Positions 1-12,668 of a DNA stretch of 64,000 nucleotides are shown piece after piece. This DNA is from Effrenium voratum (taxonomy: Eukaryota > Sar > Dinophyceae > Suessiales > Symbiodiniaceae): the NCBI GenBank assembly GCA_963377175.1, contig CAUJNA010003803.1, positions 327,387-391,386 of the forward strand, read 5' to 3'. The position numbers and the translations under genes were made by a program. The stretch's first letter is position 1. Each line of letters opens with the position of its first letter. The notes under the pieces were generated by a model. That model made no database searches, had not been told where the DNA came from, and was given only the letters and a program-made list of their open reading frames with translations.

Positions 1-599
1 GCTGACGAGGCGCGCCCGGCGCGAGCGCAAGGAGATGGTGGACAAGGCCAGGCAACTGCTGCTGGGTTGTATCTTTAGATCACCCCTCGCATCACAAGGA
101 CATGTCTTTTTTGGGGTACCCCTTGTTTTGCGTTTCTTTTTGAAGGGAGACCAAAAGGAAAACCGAAGCCGTTTTTGGGGGAACCCTGAAAAAAGACGAA
201 CCCAACGCTGACCCCGGATAAATGGATCCTTGTTGATGAATAGTTGATCTTCCAGTTTGGTGGGAAATCTTCACGCGGCTGACAGCACCATACTAGCAGG
301 ATGGGTTTATTAATCCGGAGTTTCCGTCACTTTGTTAAGGCAGAATTAATCATGAAGCATAATCTGAAAACACTAGGTTCTTTGCACTCCAAATGTGGGC
401 CAAGACAAGAGCGGCAACACGAGGTGTATGTTTGTTTTCAGGCTACTAGGTAGTTTGAACAGGCGAGCTGGGCATTTTTCCAACCCAAAAGGGGTACGGA
501 ATCAATCAAAGCGCCCTGGCTGGTTCCGGGATGCCTTTGCAGTTACTTCACAAGAGTAAATCTCATGGGAACCCGACCTTCTCATGGATTAATGCGGTT

Positions 600-665
600 G
601 GGATGGACGGTTGGGACGGACGAAATCCATTTCGCACCACTTTGAAACTACGGGACACCATTTTC
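600..665 (+). repeat. Half-site of the GGACGAAATCC foldback family
   Basis: The stretch around 618-655 reads GGACGAAATCC followed by a TTCGCACCACTTTGAAA block. The same block recurs near 12,540, 12,640, 17,590, 17,670 and 30,665, often as facing inverted pairs. Here only one arm is clear. Confidence 0.5.
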
Positions 666-792
666 ATCCTGTTGGCATTTACAGGATCATCCTCATTCCA
701 GGGTTTCTGAACGGTGCCGGAGAGTCGGCCGCGCGTTTCAATCCGGCGCAATCGAAATGGAAGCTGCGACTCGCATCTCCAGGGCATAAACT

Positions 793-916
793 TGGTCCCC
801 CAGCTAGGTGCCCTTTCTCACCCCTTTTTTGGTTGGGAGGGCGCCCCTAATTACTAAAATAGACGTCCTGAAAAAAGTTGGTACCCTTATTCCAACCTCT
901 CTACTGGAGGACCTAG
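793..916 (+). repeat. Dispersed repeat family R1, copy 1
   Basis: About 120 bp with shared landmarks in order: a GGTCCCC...AGGYGCCC start, a CCCTTTTTTGG block, CTACTAAAATAG, a GAAAAAA-GGTACCC block, TTCCAACCTCTC and TGGAGGACCTAG. Three further copies lie at about 10,687, 16,384 and 30,380 in the same orientation. No coding capacity. It could be a SINE-like or MITE-like element; no terminal repeats were identified. Confidence 0.65.
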
Positions 917-1674
917 TAAAGCAAGCTGTTGTTGGAGATTCGTGACCTCCAAGCCCTTCTATAGCTGCCCTCAAAAAGGAAACTGGTGAACTTGAATTCC
1001 AAACTCCCTCTACTGCCCTCAAAGGCAAGCGCACAGAGACTCCCACCCTCGCGGTTGGCCCCACGATGCCAGGCCATGCGGGAGAACATGTCCTAGACCG
1101 ACAGTCGACAGGAGCCAAATCGATCGATGGCATCGGGCATCCGACCTCGCCATGTCACAGGCTCAAGATGAATTCAACTGGTCAGTTTTCTGGGGGCCTA
1201 CTGGAAAGCACCCCCTTGCCTTGTGGATCTAGATTTCCGGGTGTGCTTCTCAAACCAGGATTCGGACTTCCGGGGGCCTCCGCCAAGCCCCCCCCCTCCT
1301 CCTTCTGCGCTTCTGCGCTTCTGCGCTTCTGTCCCGGGCTCCCGCTGGCGAAAAGCGCCTCCGGAGTCCCTTTCTGGGTTTCATGAAATCAAGCCTGACT
1401 GAACCCAGCGATTCCTTAGCAATGCCAAGCCGTCAAGCCTGCAAGCTCAGCCAAAATACAGAGAAGATGGAGGTTGCTCTCGTTTTGGCTTTGCTTTCGG
1501 AGCCGACTGAGGTGCTCTTGGTCCCTTCCTTTCTCTTTTTTTGGGCCGTTGTTGGGGCCGTGGCGGCGTGGTTTGTGTGTGTTCTTTACAGTCAACGACC
1601 CAGAATGGGTGCCAAGTCTTTGTTTCCCATGGCCACTTGCAAAAAACTCACTCCCCGAGTTCCTGGATGTTGGT

Positions 1675-1745
1675 CACAATTTGGAAGACCATGTTAGTGG
1701 CTTAAACAACAAGTTTGGTTACTTGTTCCGAGCATCGCTCGATCG
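1675..1745 (+). repeat. Short dispersed duplication, copy 1
   Basis: The segment with GAAGACCATGT, then AAGTTTGGTTACTT and a CGATCGG end is repeated in diverged form at 2535-2608 (GAAGACCATGTGAGTG...AAGTTTGGTTACTTTG...CGATCGG). Non-coding; nature unknown. Confidence 0.5.
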
Positions 1746-2534
1746 GAAGTGAGAAAAGGGTGGCCGTTATTTTTTTGCCAACTCCATGCAGGGTCTGGGA
1801 CCCGTGTTGCCTGCTTTCCGTGCTCAGCCGCGATCTCTTACTCTCGTGTCTCAAAATGAGGGACCCCCAGATGGGCGGTTGAATGTGGTTTACCAGCCCC
1901 GCAAGAACCACCTGGCCCATGTTTTTATCCAGCCCTCTGGGCACCTCGAACGTCGAGGGATGTGCAGTATTTTTCCCTCTGACCAGTCAGTGGCACGCCG
2001 ATTTGTGAAGCAACGCTTCTCGGAATGGCCCAACAATTTGATCATTTTCGCGCGCGGCGGACACTGTCGTAGATGTAGACGGGTGTGTGAAGTATCGTGA
2101 CAGCCTCTTGCGCGACAAGACATCCTGCGAAGGCTGACAATAGCAACAGTTTAACCCTCACTCAGCCAGTCGGGCAGTGCCACGTAGAGAAACAATCGGC
2201 TAGATATTTGACATTCTTGAGTGCAGCGCTGCGCGCAGCATCAAACGAGCCAACGGTTGCCTTGGCGTTTCTCCTTGGCACTATGTGGAGCCCATGTGGG
2301 GTTTGTCTCAAAACGGGCCCCCTAAAAATATATAAGTTTTTTAGCCGGGGTGTCCCGCTCAAAGTCGCTCAAAAGGGGGGGGTTGTCTCTATCTGGAGAT
2401 ACCTCAGAATACTGCATGCTCTCGTACGAGCAGCTACGGAACCTGGGATTGAAGCCCGTTGATATTTCAAGGCGCGTACCAGGCAAGGGGGGAGGTTTCC
2501 TCAGACTACTCACTTTTCGAGTTGGACTTTCTAC

Positions 2535-2608
2535 TTTTGGGAAGACCATGTGAGTGCTTTGTCAAAGAAGTTTGGTTACTTTGTCTGGCCAATGACTCGA
2601 TCGGTTGA
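2535..2608 (+). repeat. Short dispersed duplication, copy 2
   Basis: Second copy of the segment at 1675-1745, same orientation, with point differences and small indels. Confidence 0.5.
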
Positions 2609-2689
2609 CAACTTCATTGATTCCCCAACAGCTGGAAGCTTTGGGTTCTCAGCCCAGACAGGCTCCGGGGTGGTCCGGGGCGGCCCTGA

Positions 2690-2875
2690 GGTAAGGTTCC
2701 ACGGGGGTTCCACCAGGCTGGCGCTTCGACAAAGGAGGGCTCCATGAGGGTTCCACGAGGTTCCGCGAGGCTATGGGGCAAGCGGTTTACAAGGGTACCA
2801 GAGGTCCACAACGGATCCAGGACAAAGTTCCACGAGTTCCAGAAGGGTTCCACGAGGTTCGAGGGCTATGGGCTG
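2690..2875 (+). repeat. Degenerate GGTTCCACGAGG tandem repeat
   Basis: The word GGTTCCACGAGG and close variants (GGTTCCACGGGGG, GTTCCACGAGTTCC) recur about every 15-60 bp. This looks like a decayed minisatellite without coding function. Confidence 0.5.
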
Positions 2876-3564
2876 GTTCAGGGCAGCCCTGAGGAAAGGT
2901 TACAAGGGACCGACATCCTTGCCAAATCCGACGGTGCGCTATGATTGGCTTGGATTTTTCGGGCCACGGTCCGGCACCGATTGCACCGTCTGGCTTTGGC
3001 GGAATCCCTCTGCGAGCACTCAAAAAGGAGCACCGCATGCTGTTGGGGATATCACCTGAGCTTATTTGGTTCCTTCTTGTAATTGAAATGAAGGTCAAAT
3101 ACTGAGTGATTCTTAGTGATTCTTAGTGACTAGTAGCCTTGGTGGTTCCCAGCCATCCCCTCAACTTTTTAGCCTTTAGGTTTTTAGTGGCGATTTCCAT
3201 TTAACCCACTAAAAGTTAAGCTTTTAGCGGGGGATCTGAGCACAGCCCAGTAACTAGGGGCCATTCAGTGATCATGGGCCGACTACAAGCCGAACATGCC
3301 TCGCTCAGGACGCCTTCGGACAAGAGCTTCTGGGAGGCAGGGGCTCCCCCAAACACTCTTCCCTTGTGCTCTATTTGTGTTTGGGTCAATGCCAAGGGGG
3401 CACATGTGGGTTCCCACTGTGGTCTGAGCCGCGCGTGATGTCTTCGGGAGAAAGAACCGGGCTGTTTGGGGGAAATCTCCAAGATCGCCGTATTGGGATT
3501 CGGGAATCAGCCCCTATCGCCCTTGACAATCATACCCAAAGTACCTCAATATTTAATTACTTAT

Positions 3565-3569
3565 TGTTG

Positions 3570-3610
<41 letters not shown>

Positions 3611-3665
3611 TATTTATTTATTTAGTTATGTAGTTATTCAATTGTTTTACTTATTTATTATATTT
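3565..3665 (+). repeat. (TTTA)n microsatellite
   Basis: About 100 bp of near-uninterrupted TTTA tetramers that degrades into TTTATTTAGTTA variants at its right edge. Confidence 0.95.
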
Positions 3666-6600
3666 ATAGACCCGGTTGAACTTGGAGTTTGGTGGAAAGA
3701 CCCTGCTTCACCCTTGGCCCTTGGTGTCTCTTTGGGGTTGTGGACTTCCTGGGATGAGAATCGGGCCAAAGACTCCTGCCTGAGTTCGTTCCTCGCCCGA
3801 AGCTGCAGGTCATGGGTTATGCGTGAGACACCCCAACCGCATCCTTAGCCAAGGCGTGAATTGCCAGTGGGTCAAAAATCGGTGCCCAAAATGAGTCTCT
3901 TTCCTTGCAGTTTGAGGCTGGTTTCCCATACCAAAAGCCAAAAAGAAACCACCCATGACTACGGTCCGCACTCCGCGATTAAACCTTATTCTGCCCCACA
4001 ACCTGAGCTATAGGCAGCCGGGACCCCCAAATTCTCTTTCCTGGGCGGTTCATGAGGTTGCTTTCCTTTTAGTTTCCCATAGCAGAAAACCATCCAATGG
4101 GAATGCCCCATGTTGACTGGGCGAGAGCCTGGCGCGCTCGCGCTTGCCAGGCGCGAGGCCGGTCTGCCTTAGGCATTGCGCGGCCGAGTCGCTGCAGTGG
4201 CCGGGGAGTGAGAGGAGAAATGGCGCTTCGAAGAAAAGCAAAAACAGCAACATGGGCGCCGCTGTTTTCCATTTGGCTTCCCTTTCCCAGTTGCAACCAG
4301 TGGATTCCGACCCTTTTTTTTCTCCAGTTTTTTGGGAAGGGTTCCCCTTGAAACTCAACCAACCAAAAAAGATGCCTTGGTTTCACATGGCCACTGGGCG
4401 TCTGAGCTTTGTAACAACCCAAACAGGGTACCGAAGGTCAAAAACAAAACACCCAAATGAGCAACTCAGATCGACCTGCATTAGTCAACCTTATGGATTT
4501 TAGGTTTGGCTATGATTTTTCTTAGGAACCACCTCACAAGTGGATATCGGATATGAATCCCCACCATGTCCACCATATGGGGTTCCCCATAGAATTTATG
4601 CCCCGATGCTAATCATGCGTTCAGTTTTTCCGTCTTCGAAGGGCCTCCTTTGCTGAATGCAAAGAGGAGGGAATGATAAATGAAATGAACCGGCGAAGAA
4701 CCATCCCCTATGGTTTCCTTTACACCCGGAAGGTCATACTGAGCACCAGCAATTTTTGCCGAACGATCCATTTGCCTTTAAAGGGAGCCTCAAGTGGCGC
4801 TCGTTTCACTGGAAACCACCTGTTATTGGCAACTTTTGATTTGAGGAATTCCAGTGAGTATCACTCCCCAAGGCTTCACTGACGGGACTTCAGAAAGTTT
4901 CGCGCGCCCCGCAACCAGGCGGGTGCAGCGCGAGTTAGGGCCATGTTCATAGACTAGATCCTTGGGCAGAGCAAAGTCGGTGACTGCACGAGCTGCCACG
5001 AGTTCTTTTCCAAAGGAAACCGTGGCGATCAGTCAGGTGTTTTATTCTGGGTTACTCGGCCACTGTCGTGAATTCTGTTGGCCACCGCCGTGAATTCTGT
5101 TGTGTTTTCGCGATATGCTGAAACATGCTAAAGACCTTTGTAGCCATGATAATTTGTCGTTTTTGGCAGTGAGACCTTGGCAACGCACGTGTTTTCCTTT
5201 CAGTCGTGAGATGTCGTGAGACCTGGAGGGCCCGGTGTCTTCTTTGCTGTGCGTTTTGTCCTTCACCGACAGATTTGCGCTTGCAAATGGTCGGAATTTG
5301 ACAATGCCCAGCAAAGACCCTCCCTCATGCAAAATACAAGACAGGGCTTGCAAGACGACCTGTTTGGCAGACGTAGCTCCCCCAAAAAGTGGTAGCAGGA
5401 CTCTGTCTTTCGGTCTCAAAACTTCTCCCCGCGCAAACGGAAGACACGGCCCAAAACCGCATGGCTGCGGTCGCCTGCAACGGTTCGTACGGACCGTACA
5501 GCTCTGCCCACCTTGCCTTTGCCAAGGCCAAAAGCATCGGTGGCGGCGAGGGCAACATAATCCCCCATTCCAGAAAAATGCATAGAGGGGGGGGCCTAGG
5601 TACCCCGTGCATTTTTGTTTTATGCATTTTATGCAACATCAATCAATTCAGTCAAATTTCTAGGTGATTTGGATTGGTTTGGATTCGGATTTGCACCCCT
5701 GGGCTTTGTAGAGGGTACGTGGGAAGCTGTGCTGAACCAAACCACCAATCCGAACCATCAATTAGGCGGCAGCTGATTTCTTCTTGTTTTGGTTTTCATA
5801 TACTCCACACACCCCATTATATTATTTAGGCTCTCTCTCTCTCTCTATATATAGTCTTGTTTTTGTTTGGCGTTCAAAGACAATCTGAGGCAGCCTCCCG
5901 TTGGGTCTTCCCTTGAAGACAAGCGCACATTCTGTTCATTTGGATCTGAGATTTGAAGCGCAAATGGGTTTGTCTCAAAGTAGAAGAATACCTCAAAATG
6001 GGGGTTTCCTTTTGGATTCCTTTTGAAAGCATCCCGAAAAGAGGTACCACCAAAAAAGACACACCCAAGTGTAGTCTTACCCTTAACACGCATACCCGCG
6101 AGAGGATTGACCCTGGCACAAGTAGAACTGCCTAAAGTCACATGGCCGCGCGCGCGTCGGTCAGCCGCAAAAAGGCGTGCTCCATGGACCTCAGGGGTTT
6201 GTGGGTTCATAGGTGGCTCTGAACGAAGTCAACAAGCCCGGGATTTATTCTAGGGGTTGATTCGCCATTCTTTTCAGCCATCGTTCTTGTCAAAAACCGA
6301 TCGCCATTTCGCCAGGGTTTTGGGTGGTTAGAAAGATTCGGATCCCTGGATGCAGAATGGAAATGGAAGCCCCAGACGCATGGCTGGTTTTTGGTCGGAT
6401 CGTCCTTCAGAAGCAGTTCGACTGTGCTTCAGAAGTGAATGGCAAATGGTCACAAGGGAGCTTTGGACTTTGACGACTTGGTTGAAACTTTTTGCATTGG
6501 AGCCACCAAAACAGACAGCCGGACTTTTTGCAGGTCAACAGCTACCAGGGGCTTTTCCTTGGCAAAGCCTGGGATAGGGCATGGGTTACTGTGGAGAATT

Positions 6601-7475
6601 GCAAAGTCCGCACCAGGCACAAGTTGGTATCATCCATCCCAACTTGTGCGTGGAGCGGATTTTGCCCGTCCACAGTAGGTCCATGAGAAAGGTTCGATTT
6701 CGGTTTTGTTCATTGTGGTGAACTTTTTTGGTGAAGTCTCCAGCTTACATTTGGAGGCGGTTTCCCTTTGGACCAGAATCTTGGATGGTTATATAGAGGA
6801 TGTAACACTTTGTGGACGTCTTCGTCACTTCCAGTGACCCCTTGTAGGCCAACCTCTCCCGTTCAGTGTGTGTGTGTGTGTGACCTATGTCAAGCCTGCA
6901 GCCCATCAATCCATTTGCTCTTCCTTGTTTAAGAAATCACTTTTCATTTCCCCTTGTTGGTTTTAAATTAGCGGAATCGATTTCACTACTGGACATATGT
7001 TCTCATTTGTGTATGAATCAAAATTAAACCACCAGAAAAAGAAGAACAAGAGAAACCACAACGCAGGTTTAGTCCATGTTTCATTTTGCCAGGCTAGCTT
7101 GGGTCCCGATTTTGGACCAGCCATTTGTTTCCAGGAAAAGCAAAGCGCATCCATCGAAGCTCAGAAACCATCCAGATTCCAACCCGAAGGGCGAACCAAA
7201 CCCTGAGCATTGCGGATGGTCCTTTGCCTGGAACCCGTTGAGAAGAAGAAACCCGTGGCAAAAACCAATCCCCTGGACTAAACGAAGAAACCCGTGAAAA
7301 AAAAAACGGACAAGTCCCCTACAAAAGTACCAAAGGACAAGAGTGGTTTAACCACATTTGACTCTTCCCGCAGTCGCTCGCAGCAAAACTGGGGGGCCCG
7401 AACCCCCCACCCGCGCCTTCGCCGGGCGGAGCGTGCGCGACTGCCAGCATGGAGCGGCTCCTTGGAGGAAACTGG
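3666..7475. other. Gene-free stretch
   Basis: No supportable gene. Holds a short CT/TA run near 5835, a (TG)n run near 6866, a palindromic dispersed motif at about 5985-6068 and a foldback copy at 6590-6686. Open frames are short, overlapping and lack recognisable domains. Confidence 0.6.
6590..6686. repeat. Foldback element of the GGACGAAATCC family
   Basis: Two facing arms: a left arm with CAAAGTCCGCACCAGGCACA ending in AGTTGG, then a ~10 bp loop, then a right arm whose reverse complement reads ACTGTGGACGGGCAAAATCCG and continues into the same ACGCACAAGTTGG. The arms pair into a hairpin of about 40 bp stem. Related hairpins lie at 12,530-12,668 and 17,577-17,692. Confidence 0.55.
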
Positions 7476-9570
7476 CGGTGTGTAGTGTGAGAGTGTGTTT
7501 GTGTTTGTGTCTTTGTGTCTTTGTGTCTTTGTGTGTGTGATAGTGTTTGTGTGTGAGTGTGTGTGTGTGTGTGAGTGTGTGTGTGTCTTTGTGTTTGTGT
7601 GTCTTTGTGTCTTTGTGTCTTTGTGTGTGTGATAGTGTTTGTGTGTGAGTGTGTGTGTGTGAGTGTGTGTGTGTCTTTGTGTTTGTGTGTCTTTGTGTCT
7701 TTGTGTCTTTGTGTGTGTGATAGTGTGAGTGTGTGAGTGTGTGTGTGTGAGTGTGTGTGTGTCTTTGTGTTTGTGTGTCTTTGTGTCTTTGTGTGTTTGT
7801 GTGTTTGTGTGTGTGTCTTTGTCTTTGTGTCTTTGTGTGTTTGTGTGTTTGTGTGTGTGTGTGTCTTTGTGTTTGTGTTTGTGTCTTTGTGTCTTTGTGT
7901 CTTTGTGTCTTTGTGTCTTTGTGTGTTTGTGTGTTTGTGTCTTTGTGTCTTTGTGTGTTTGTGTGTTTGTGTGTTTGTGTGTTTGTGTGTTTGTGTTTTT
8001 GTGTTTTTGTGTTTTTGTGTGTGTTTGTGTGTTTGTGTGTTTGTGTCTTTGTGTCTTTGTGTCTTTGTGTCTTTGTGCAATTGTTCTTTTGTCTTTGTGT
8101 CTTCGTGTCTTTGTGTCTTTGTGTGTTTGTGTCTTTGTGTCTTTGTGTCTTTGTGTCTTTGTGTCTTTGTGTGTGTGATAGTGTGAGTGTGTGAGTGTGT
8201 GTGTGAGTGTGTGTGTGTCTTTGTGTTTGTGTGTCTTTGTGTCTTTGTGTCTTTGTGTGTGTGATAGTGTGAGTGTGTGAGTGTGTGTGTGTGAGTGTGT
8301 GTGTGTGTCTTTGTGTTTGTGTGTCTTTGTGTCTTTGTGTGTTTGTGTGTTTGTGTGTGTGTCTTTGTGTTTGTGTTTGTGTCTTTGTGTCTTTGTGTCT
8401 TTGTGTCTGTGAGTGTGTTTGTGTGTTTGTGTGTGTGTGTCTTTGTGTTTGTGTTTGTGTCTTTGTGTCTTTGTGTCTTTGTGTCTTTGTGTGTGTGAGT
8501 GTGTGAGTGTTTGTGTGTGTGGGTCTTTGTGTTTGTGTTTGTGTTTTTGTGTCTTTGTGTCTTTGTGTCTTTGTGTGTTTGTGTGTTTGTGTGTGTGTGT
8601 CTTTGTGTTTGTGTTTGTGTCATTGTGTCTTTGTGTCTTTGTGTGTTTGTGTGTGTGAGTGTGTGAGTGTGTGTGTGTCTTTGTGTTTGTGTTTGTGTCT
8701 TTGTGTCTTTGTGTCTTTGTGTCTTTGTGTGTGTGAGTGTGTGAGTGTTTGTGTGTGTGTGTGTCTTTGTGTTTGTGTCTTTGTGTCTTTGTGTCTTTGT
8801 GTCTTTGTGTGTTTGTGTGTGTGTGTGTTTGTGTGTTTGTGTGTTTGTGTGTTTGTGTGTTTGTGTCTTTGTGTCTTTGTGTCTTTGTGTGTTTGTGTGT
8901 TTGTGTGTTTGTGTCTTTGTGTGTTTGTGTGTTTGTGTGTTTGTGTCTTTGTGTCTTTGTGTCTTTGTGTGTTTGTGTGTGTGTGTGTGTCTTTGTGTTT
9001 GTGTTTGTGTCTTTGTGTCTTTGTGTCTTTGTGTCTTTGTGTGTTTGTGTGTGTGTGTGTTTGTGTGTTTGTGTGTTTGTGTGTTTGTGTCTTTGTGTCT
9101 TTGTGTCTTTGTGTGTTTGTGTGTTTGTGTGTTTGTGTCTTTGTGTGTTTGTGTGTTTGTGTGTTTGTGTCTTTGTGTCTTTGTGTCTTTGTGTCTTTGT
9201 GTGTTTGTGTGTTTGTGTCTTTGTGTCTTTGTGTGTTTGTGTGTTTGTGTGTTTGTGTGTTTGTGTTTTTGTGTTTTTGTGTTTTTGTGTGTGTTTGTGT
9301 GTTTGTGTGTTTGTGTCTTTGTGTCTTTGTGTCTTTGTGTCTTTGTGCAATTGTTCTTTTGTCTTTGTGTCTTCGTGTCTTTGTGTCTTTGTGTCTTTGT
9401 GTCTGTGTGTCTTTGTGTCTTTGTGTCTTTGTGTCTTTGTGTCTTTGTGTCTTCGTGTCTTTGTGTCTTCGTGTCTTTGTGTCTTTGTGTCTTTGGGTCT
9501 TTGTGTGTTTGTGTCTTTGTGTGTTTGTGTGTTTGTGTCTTTGTGTGTTTGTTTGTGTGTGTGCTTGTGC
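7476..9570 (+). repeat. GTGTCTTT / GTGTGTTT satellite array
   Basis: About 2.1 kb of octamers GTGTCTTT and GTGTGTTT with GTGTGTGA interruptions. A rare interruption (GTGCAATTGTTCTTTTG, then a CTTCGTG octamer) occurs at about 8075 and again at about 9345, a spacing of 1270 bp, so a large block has been duplicated. The bias keeps several frames open on both strands (for example 7278-9350 minus), giving Lys-His-Thr or Cys-Val-Phe-rich translations that I regard as artefacts of the repeat. Confidence 0.95.
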
Positions 9571-10686
9571 GAGCGAATGTAAACATGAATGGAGCTGGGT
9601 GAATTATAACGATCTCACACGACCCCACCCCAAATGTTGGTTTATGTGGGGAATAGCCCCCCAACCACCTTCTTTCAGGTTGGTGAAATATTATGATTCA
9701 CCCAGATGAAGGTGTTTAAGAGTGTGCCATTTTGGTGTGTTTCAAAGGGAAATCTGCCATATCCTAATTATGTTGACACATTGTAACATGACATGGAGTC
9801 TCATATCGCAAGGAACCGAACCAGTGGCAAAGCTTTAGCTGGAACAGGTCGCCGGAACCTGGATGTGTCTTTCCAATTCCTTCCAAGACTGACTCCCTGC
9901 GTCCCAACTTCCTGTGGCGCACTCCCCTGCAAATTAACGTGGAGCCGTAAGCACTTTTGGGGGAGTAGCGGTACGCTTTGCCTTAGTGGTACTGAAAGGC
10001 AACGTTGGGTACCGTTGTCCCACAAAGGGGACTTTCTGGTGGGTTCCATGTTAATTGGTTAGTACTCCCCTGAAAATTGCCCATCGGGAAGAATAAGCCG
10101 CTGTCAGATTTGGGAAAGCGCCTGGCTGTGTATCAAACAGGGACCCCAAACACTTGCAGTCACCCTTCCCTTTCAACACCCCGACAATGTACCCTCCTGT
10201 CCACGTTGCCGTTTCAACGGAAACCGCCAGCAAAATGCAACTTTTGATTGGGGACGTCCAGTACCGGCCCTTTTTTCATGGTCCAGGGAATATTGTGAGG
10301 CCTGGACATCTTTCAGGCAAGGTGTTTCCCACAAACCACCTCGCAGACCTCTCCCTGCCAGGCTATTCACCCCCAACTGTTGGTCGGGCCGGACTTGGGG
10401 TCAGAATCATGCTCACCACCTTATCATCCAGCTTCTTCCCCATGCTACGTAGGGTTTAACATCTAAGTATTTTTCTCGAGTTAAGCCATGGGGATTTCGG
10501 GCCTTTGATCCCGTCCCCCCCAAAGAAGCGCCCCAAAGAAGCGCGCCGCGCGCGAGGTCGCTGCAGCTGTTGGCGAAGATGGGCCCCTCCAAGGGCCACG
10601 GGGCTTTGAACACCAAGCGCGCGCCGCGCCTCAAGAAGGGGCCCGGCACCCCGAGAGAGAGAGAGAGAGAGAAGCGAGTGGGTGAC

Positions 10687-10785
10687 TAGGTCCCCTAGCC
10701 AGGCGCCCTTTTACCGATTCTTTTTTGGGGGAGGGTCCCTACTAAAATAGGCGTCCAGAAAAAAAATCGGGTACCCTAAGGGTTT
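10687..10785 (+). repeat. Dispersed repeat family R1, copy 2
   Basis: Shares with copy 1 the GGTCCCCTAGCCAGGCGCCC start, a TTCTTTTTTGGGGG block, CCCTACTAAAATAGGCGTCC and GAAAAAAAATCGGGTACCC. The downstream TTCCAACCTCTC block is missing, so this copy is truncated. Confidence 0.6.
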
Positions 10786-12529
10786 TGGAATTTATCGGGT
10801 TGTCCTGGAATTTTTCTGGGACGGGGGGTTTCTTCTCTTCAAGGGGGGGTTCAATCTTGCTGTTTCTTTTAAAGGGAAGCCAAAAGGAACCCACGCTCTG
10901 GAGGATGTCGAGCGCAGTTGCTGTTGTCATAGTTTTGTATGTTTGTAGGCCCCTGTTTGGGCTGGGTTCTTTGTTGAAGAGGCCAGGGGAAGACCCCAAT
11001 TAAACTGACATTCAGTGGCAGGTTTCATGTGAGAAAGTATGCTTGATTTCCCCAAGAGACATGGTGATGACCATGGCTATGGGTTCAAGTCAACCTCGGG
11101 ATGATCAAAAGTGAACAAAGACAATTGCGTCCAATCAAGTGGCTTCCCATCACAATCGGCATGATTTCCCGGATCCAAATTGGCCAAAGGCAACAGGTGT
11201 CCCTAGCTCAGGTTGCAGCCCAGTTCACCCAGCCACTTGTGGCCACAAAGTCTGCGACACCACGCTGGACGAAACTCCACCGGGCATGGCACCAGTCGCC
11301 GCCACCGCCGCTAGGTACGGCGCCATCGGCCTGGGTCGGCACACCAAGAAGGGCCCGGAATCCCATGCCCGGCGGGAGGTCTTCTTGGCTGCGAGGCAAG
11401 GGGCCCTTGCCTTGCAGGGGAGCTTGGGATGAAAAAACCTCCGTTAAGCCAATTACTGGTTGCGCGAGTTTATGACTTGAGACTGTTGTTTGCAGGTTGT
11501 TTTCTTGTTTGTGCTTTTGGGCTGCAAAAAGCACAGTTTTGTGCTACCATAGCACGGGTTATAAAGACAACCTAAAACATGTTCATCATCGGGCTTGTCA
11601 CCTAATTCGAACCTGGGATACAAACCAAAACCGAGCTTTTGAGCTTCTAGTTTCCCCTTTGTGGGTTTCCATTGTAGTGAGTGACCCCACAAGGTGATCG
11701 CCTTGTATTTCCTGGCAAATGAGGGTTGGGGTAATTGTAGATGCTTCGTGTTGCCCGCCTCGGCCAGTATACTTTTGGCTGGCTTTGAGGTACTGTGTTT
11801 GGTTTGCCTTGAAGTGTTGTGTTTGTTCGACACTGAGTGAGTGAGTCGGCACCGAAATGCGTGAGCTGGTTGCCAACATACCTATGGTAGGTGTATGTTC
11901 GCGCGAATCCAAGTCGCACCCTGTGGATTGTTCCCCAAATTTGCAACGACACCCTCCGGCAACTTCATTCCACTGGCGCTGGACAAACCGCGCAAATCTT
12001 GCACTGTTTGTTTCGCACAGTCTCTGTGCACATCTTCTCGACCCTGTCCAACCCAACCTGGCTGATGCAGGGCTTCCAGGGCCAGGCGAAGCCTTGGGGC
12101 CTGGGGAGAGCCGCCAGACCGTTTCCTGGCCCCGGGGCGGGGGCGAATGTATACACCTCATGGACCTTCATCGTCTGACTTGTGTCCTCACCATTGGCTG
12201 TGTGAGTGTCAGCATCTAAGTTGGGGCACCCATTCTTTTTGGGGGTTGAACCCTGGGGTGGTAGTGCTTTGAGGCGCGGTGCCGTTGACGTTCCAAGGGG
12301 ATGTTGGGTATCATATGTTTTGAGGGGTCGGAAGGAAACACCTCTTTGGGAACTTCATGTGTTTTTTTGGGGTTGGTGTGCCTGGCTACGCAGATTTGAA
12401 TAGAATTCCAAAAGGAAGCCTGAGGGTCCCCTAAAGAAGGACACGCCAATCTCCGAGCTTGAGACAATTCCAACTGACCTCCCGCATCCCCGTTAAAATT
12501 ACCAGATAAGGAATAGAGAATGCCTTTAT

Positions 12530-12668
12530 ACTGGATCGACGAAATCCGTTCGCACCACCGTTTAGAAAACCGGAAATGATTCGATTCCCCTGTACATGCC
12601 AACCAACAATGGTTTCATTCCCATGATTTCAAAGTAGTGCGAAATGGACTCCGTCCATCCACAGTATG
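12530..12668. repeat. Foldback element of the GGACGAAATCC family
   Basis: The left arm carries CGACGAAATCCGTTCGCACC. The right arm, reverse-complemented, carries CTGTGGATGGACGGAGTCC, then TTCGCACTACTTTGAAA. The two face each other across about 45 bp. The arms are diverged, so the copy is old. Confidence 0.5.

Larger units (their letters stand above)
1..3560. other. Gene-free repeat-rich stretch
   Basis: No reading frame here shows a recognisable domain; frames are short and overlap on both strands. The sequence is a mix of decayed short dispersed repeats (listed separately). One recurring ingredient is a short palindromic theme: a run like CTTTTGAAAGGGA followed by CCAAAAGG and then a GACAC/GACATG-type block near GGTACC, visible around 100-190. 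No promoter, RNA gene or intact mobile element was seen. Confidence 0.6.

Noticed and set aside
7278..9709. Very long open frames (hundreds of codons, Lys/His/Thr-rich on the minus strand and Cys/Val/Leu-rich on the plus strand)
   Set aside because: They lie in a GTGTCTTT satellite whose 8-base unit cannot yield stops in several frames; translations are pure repeat.
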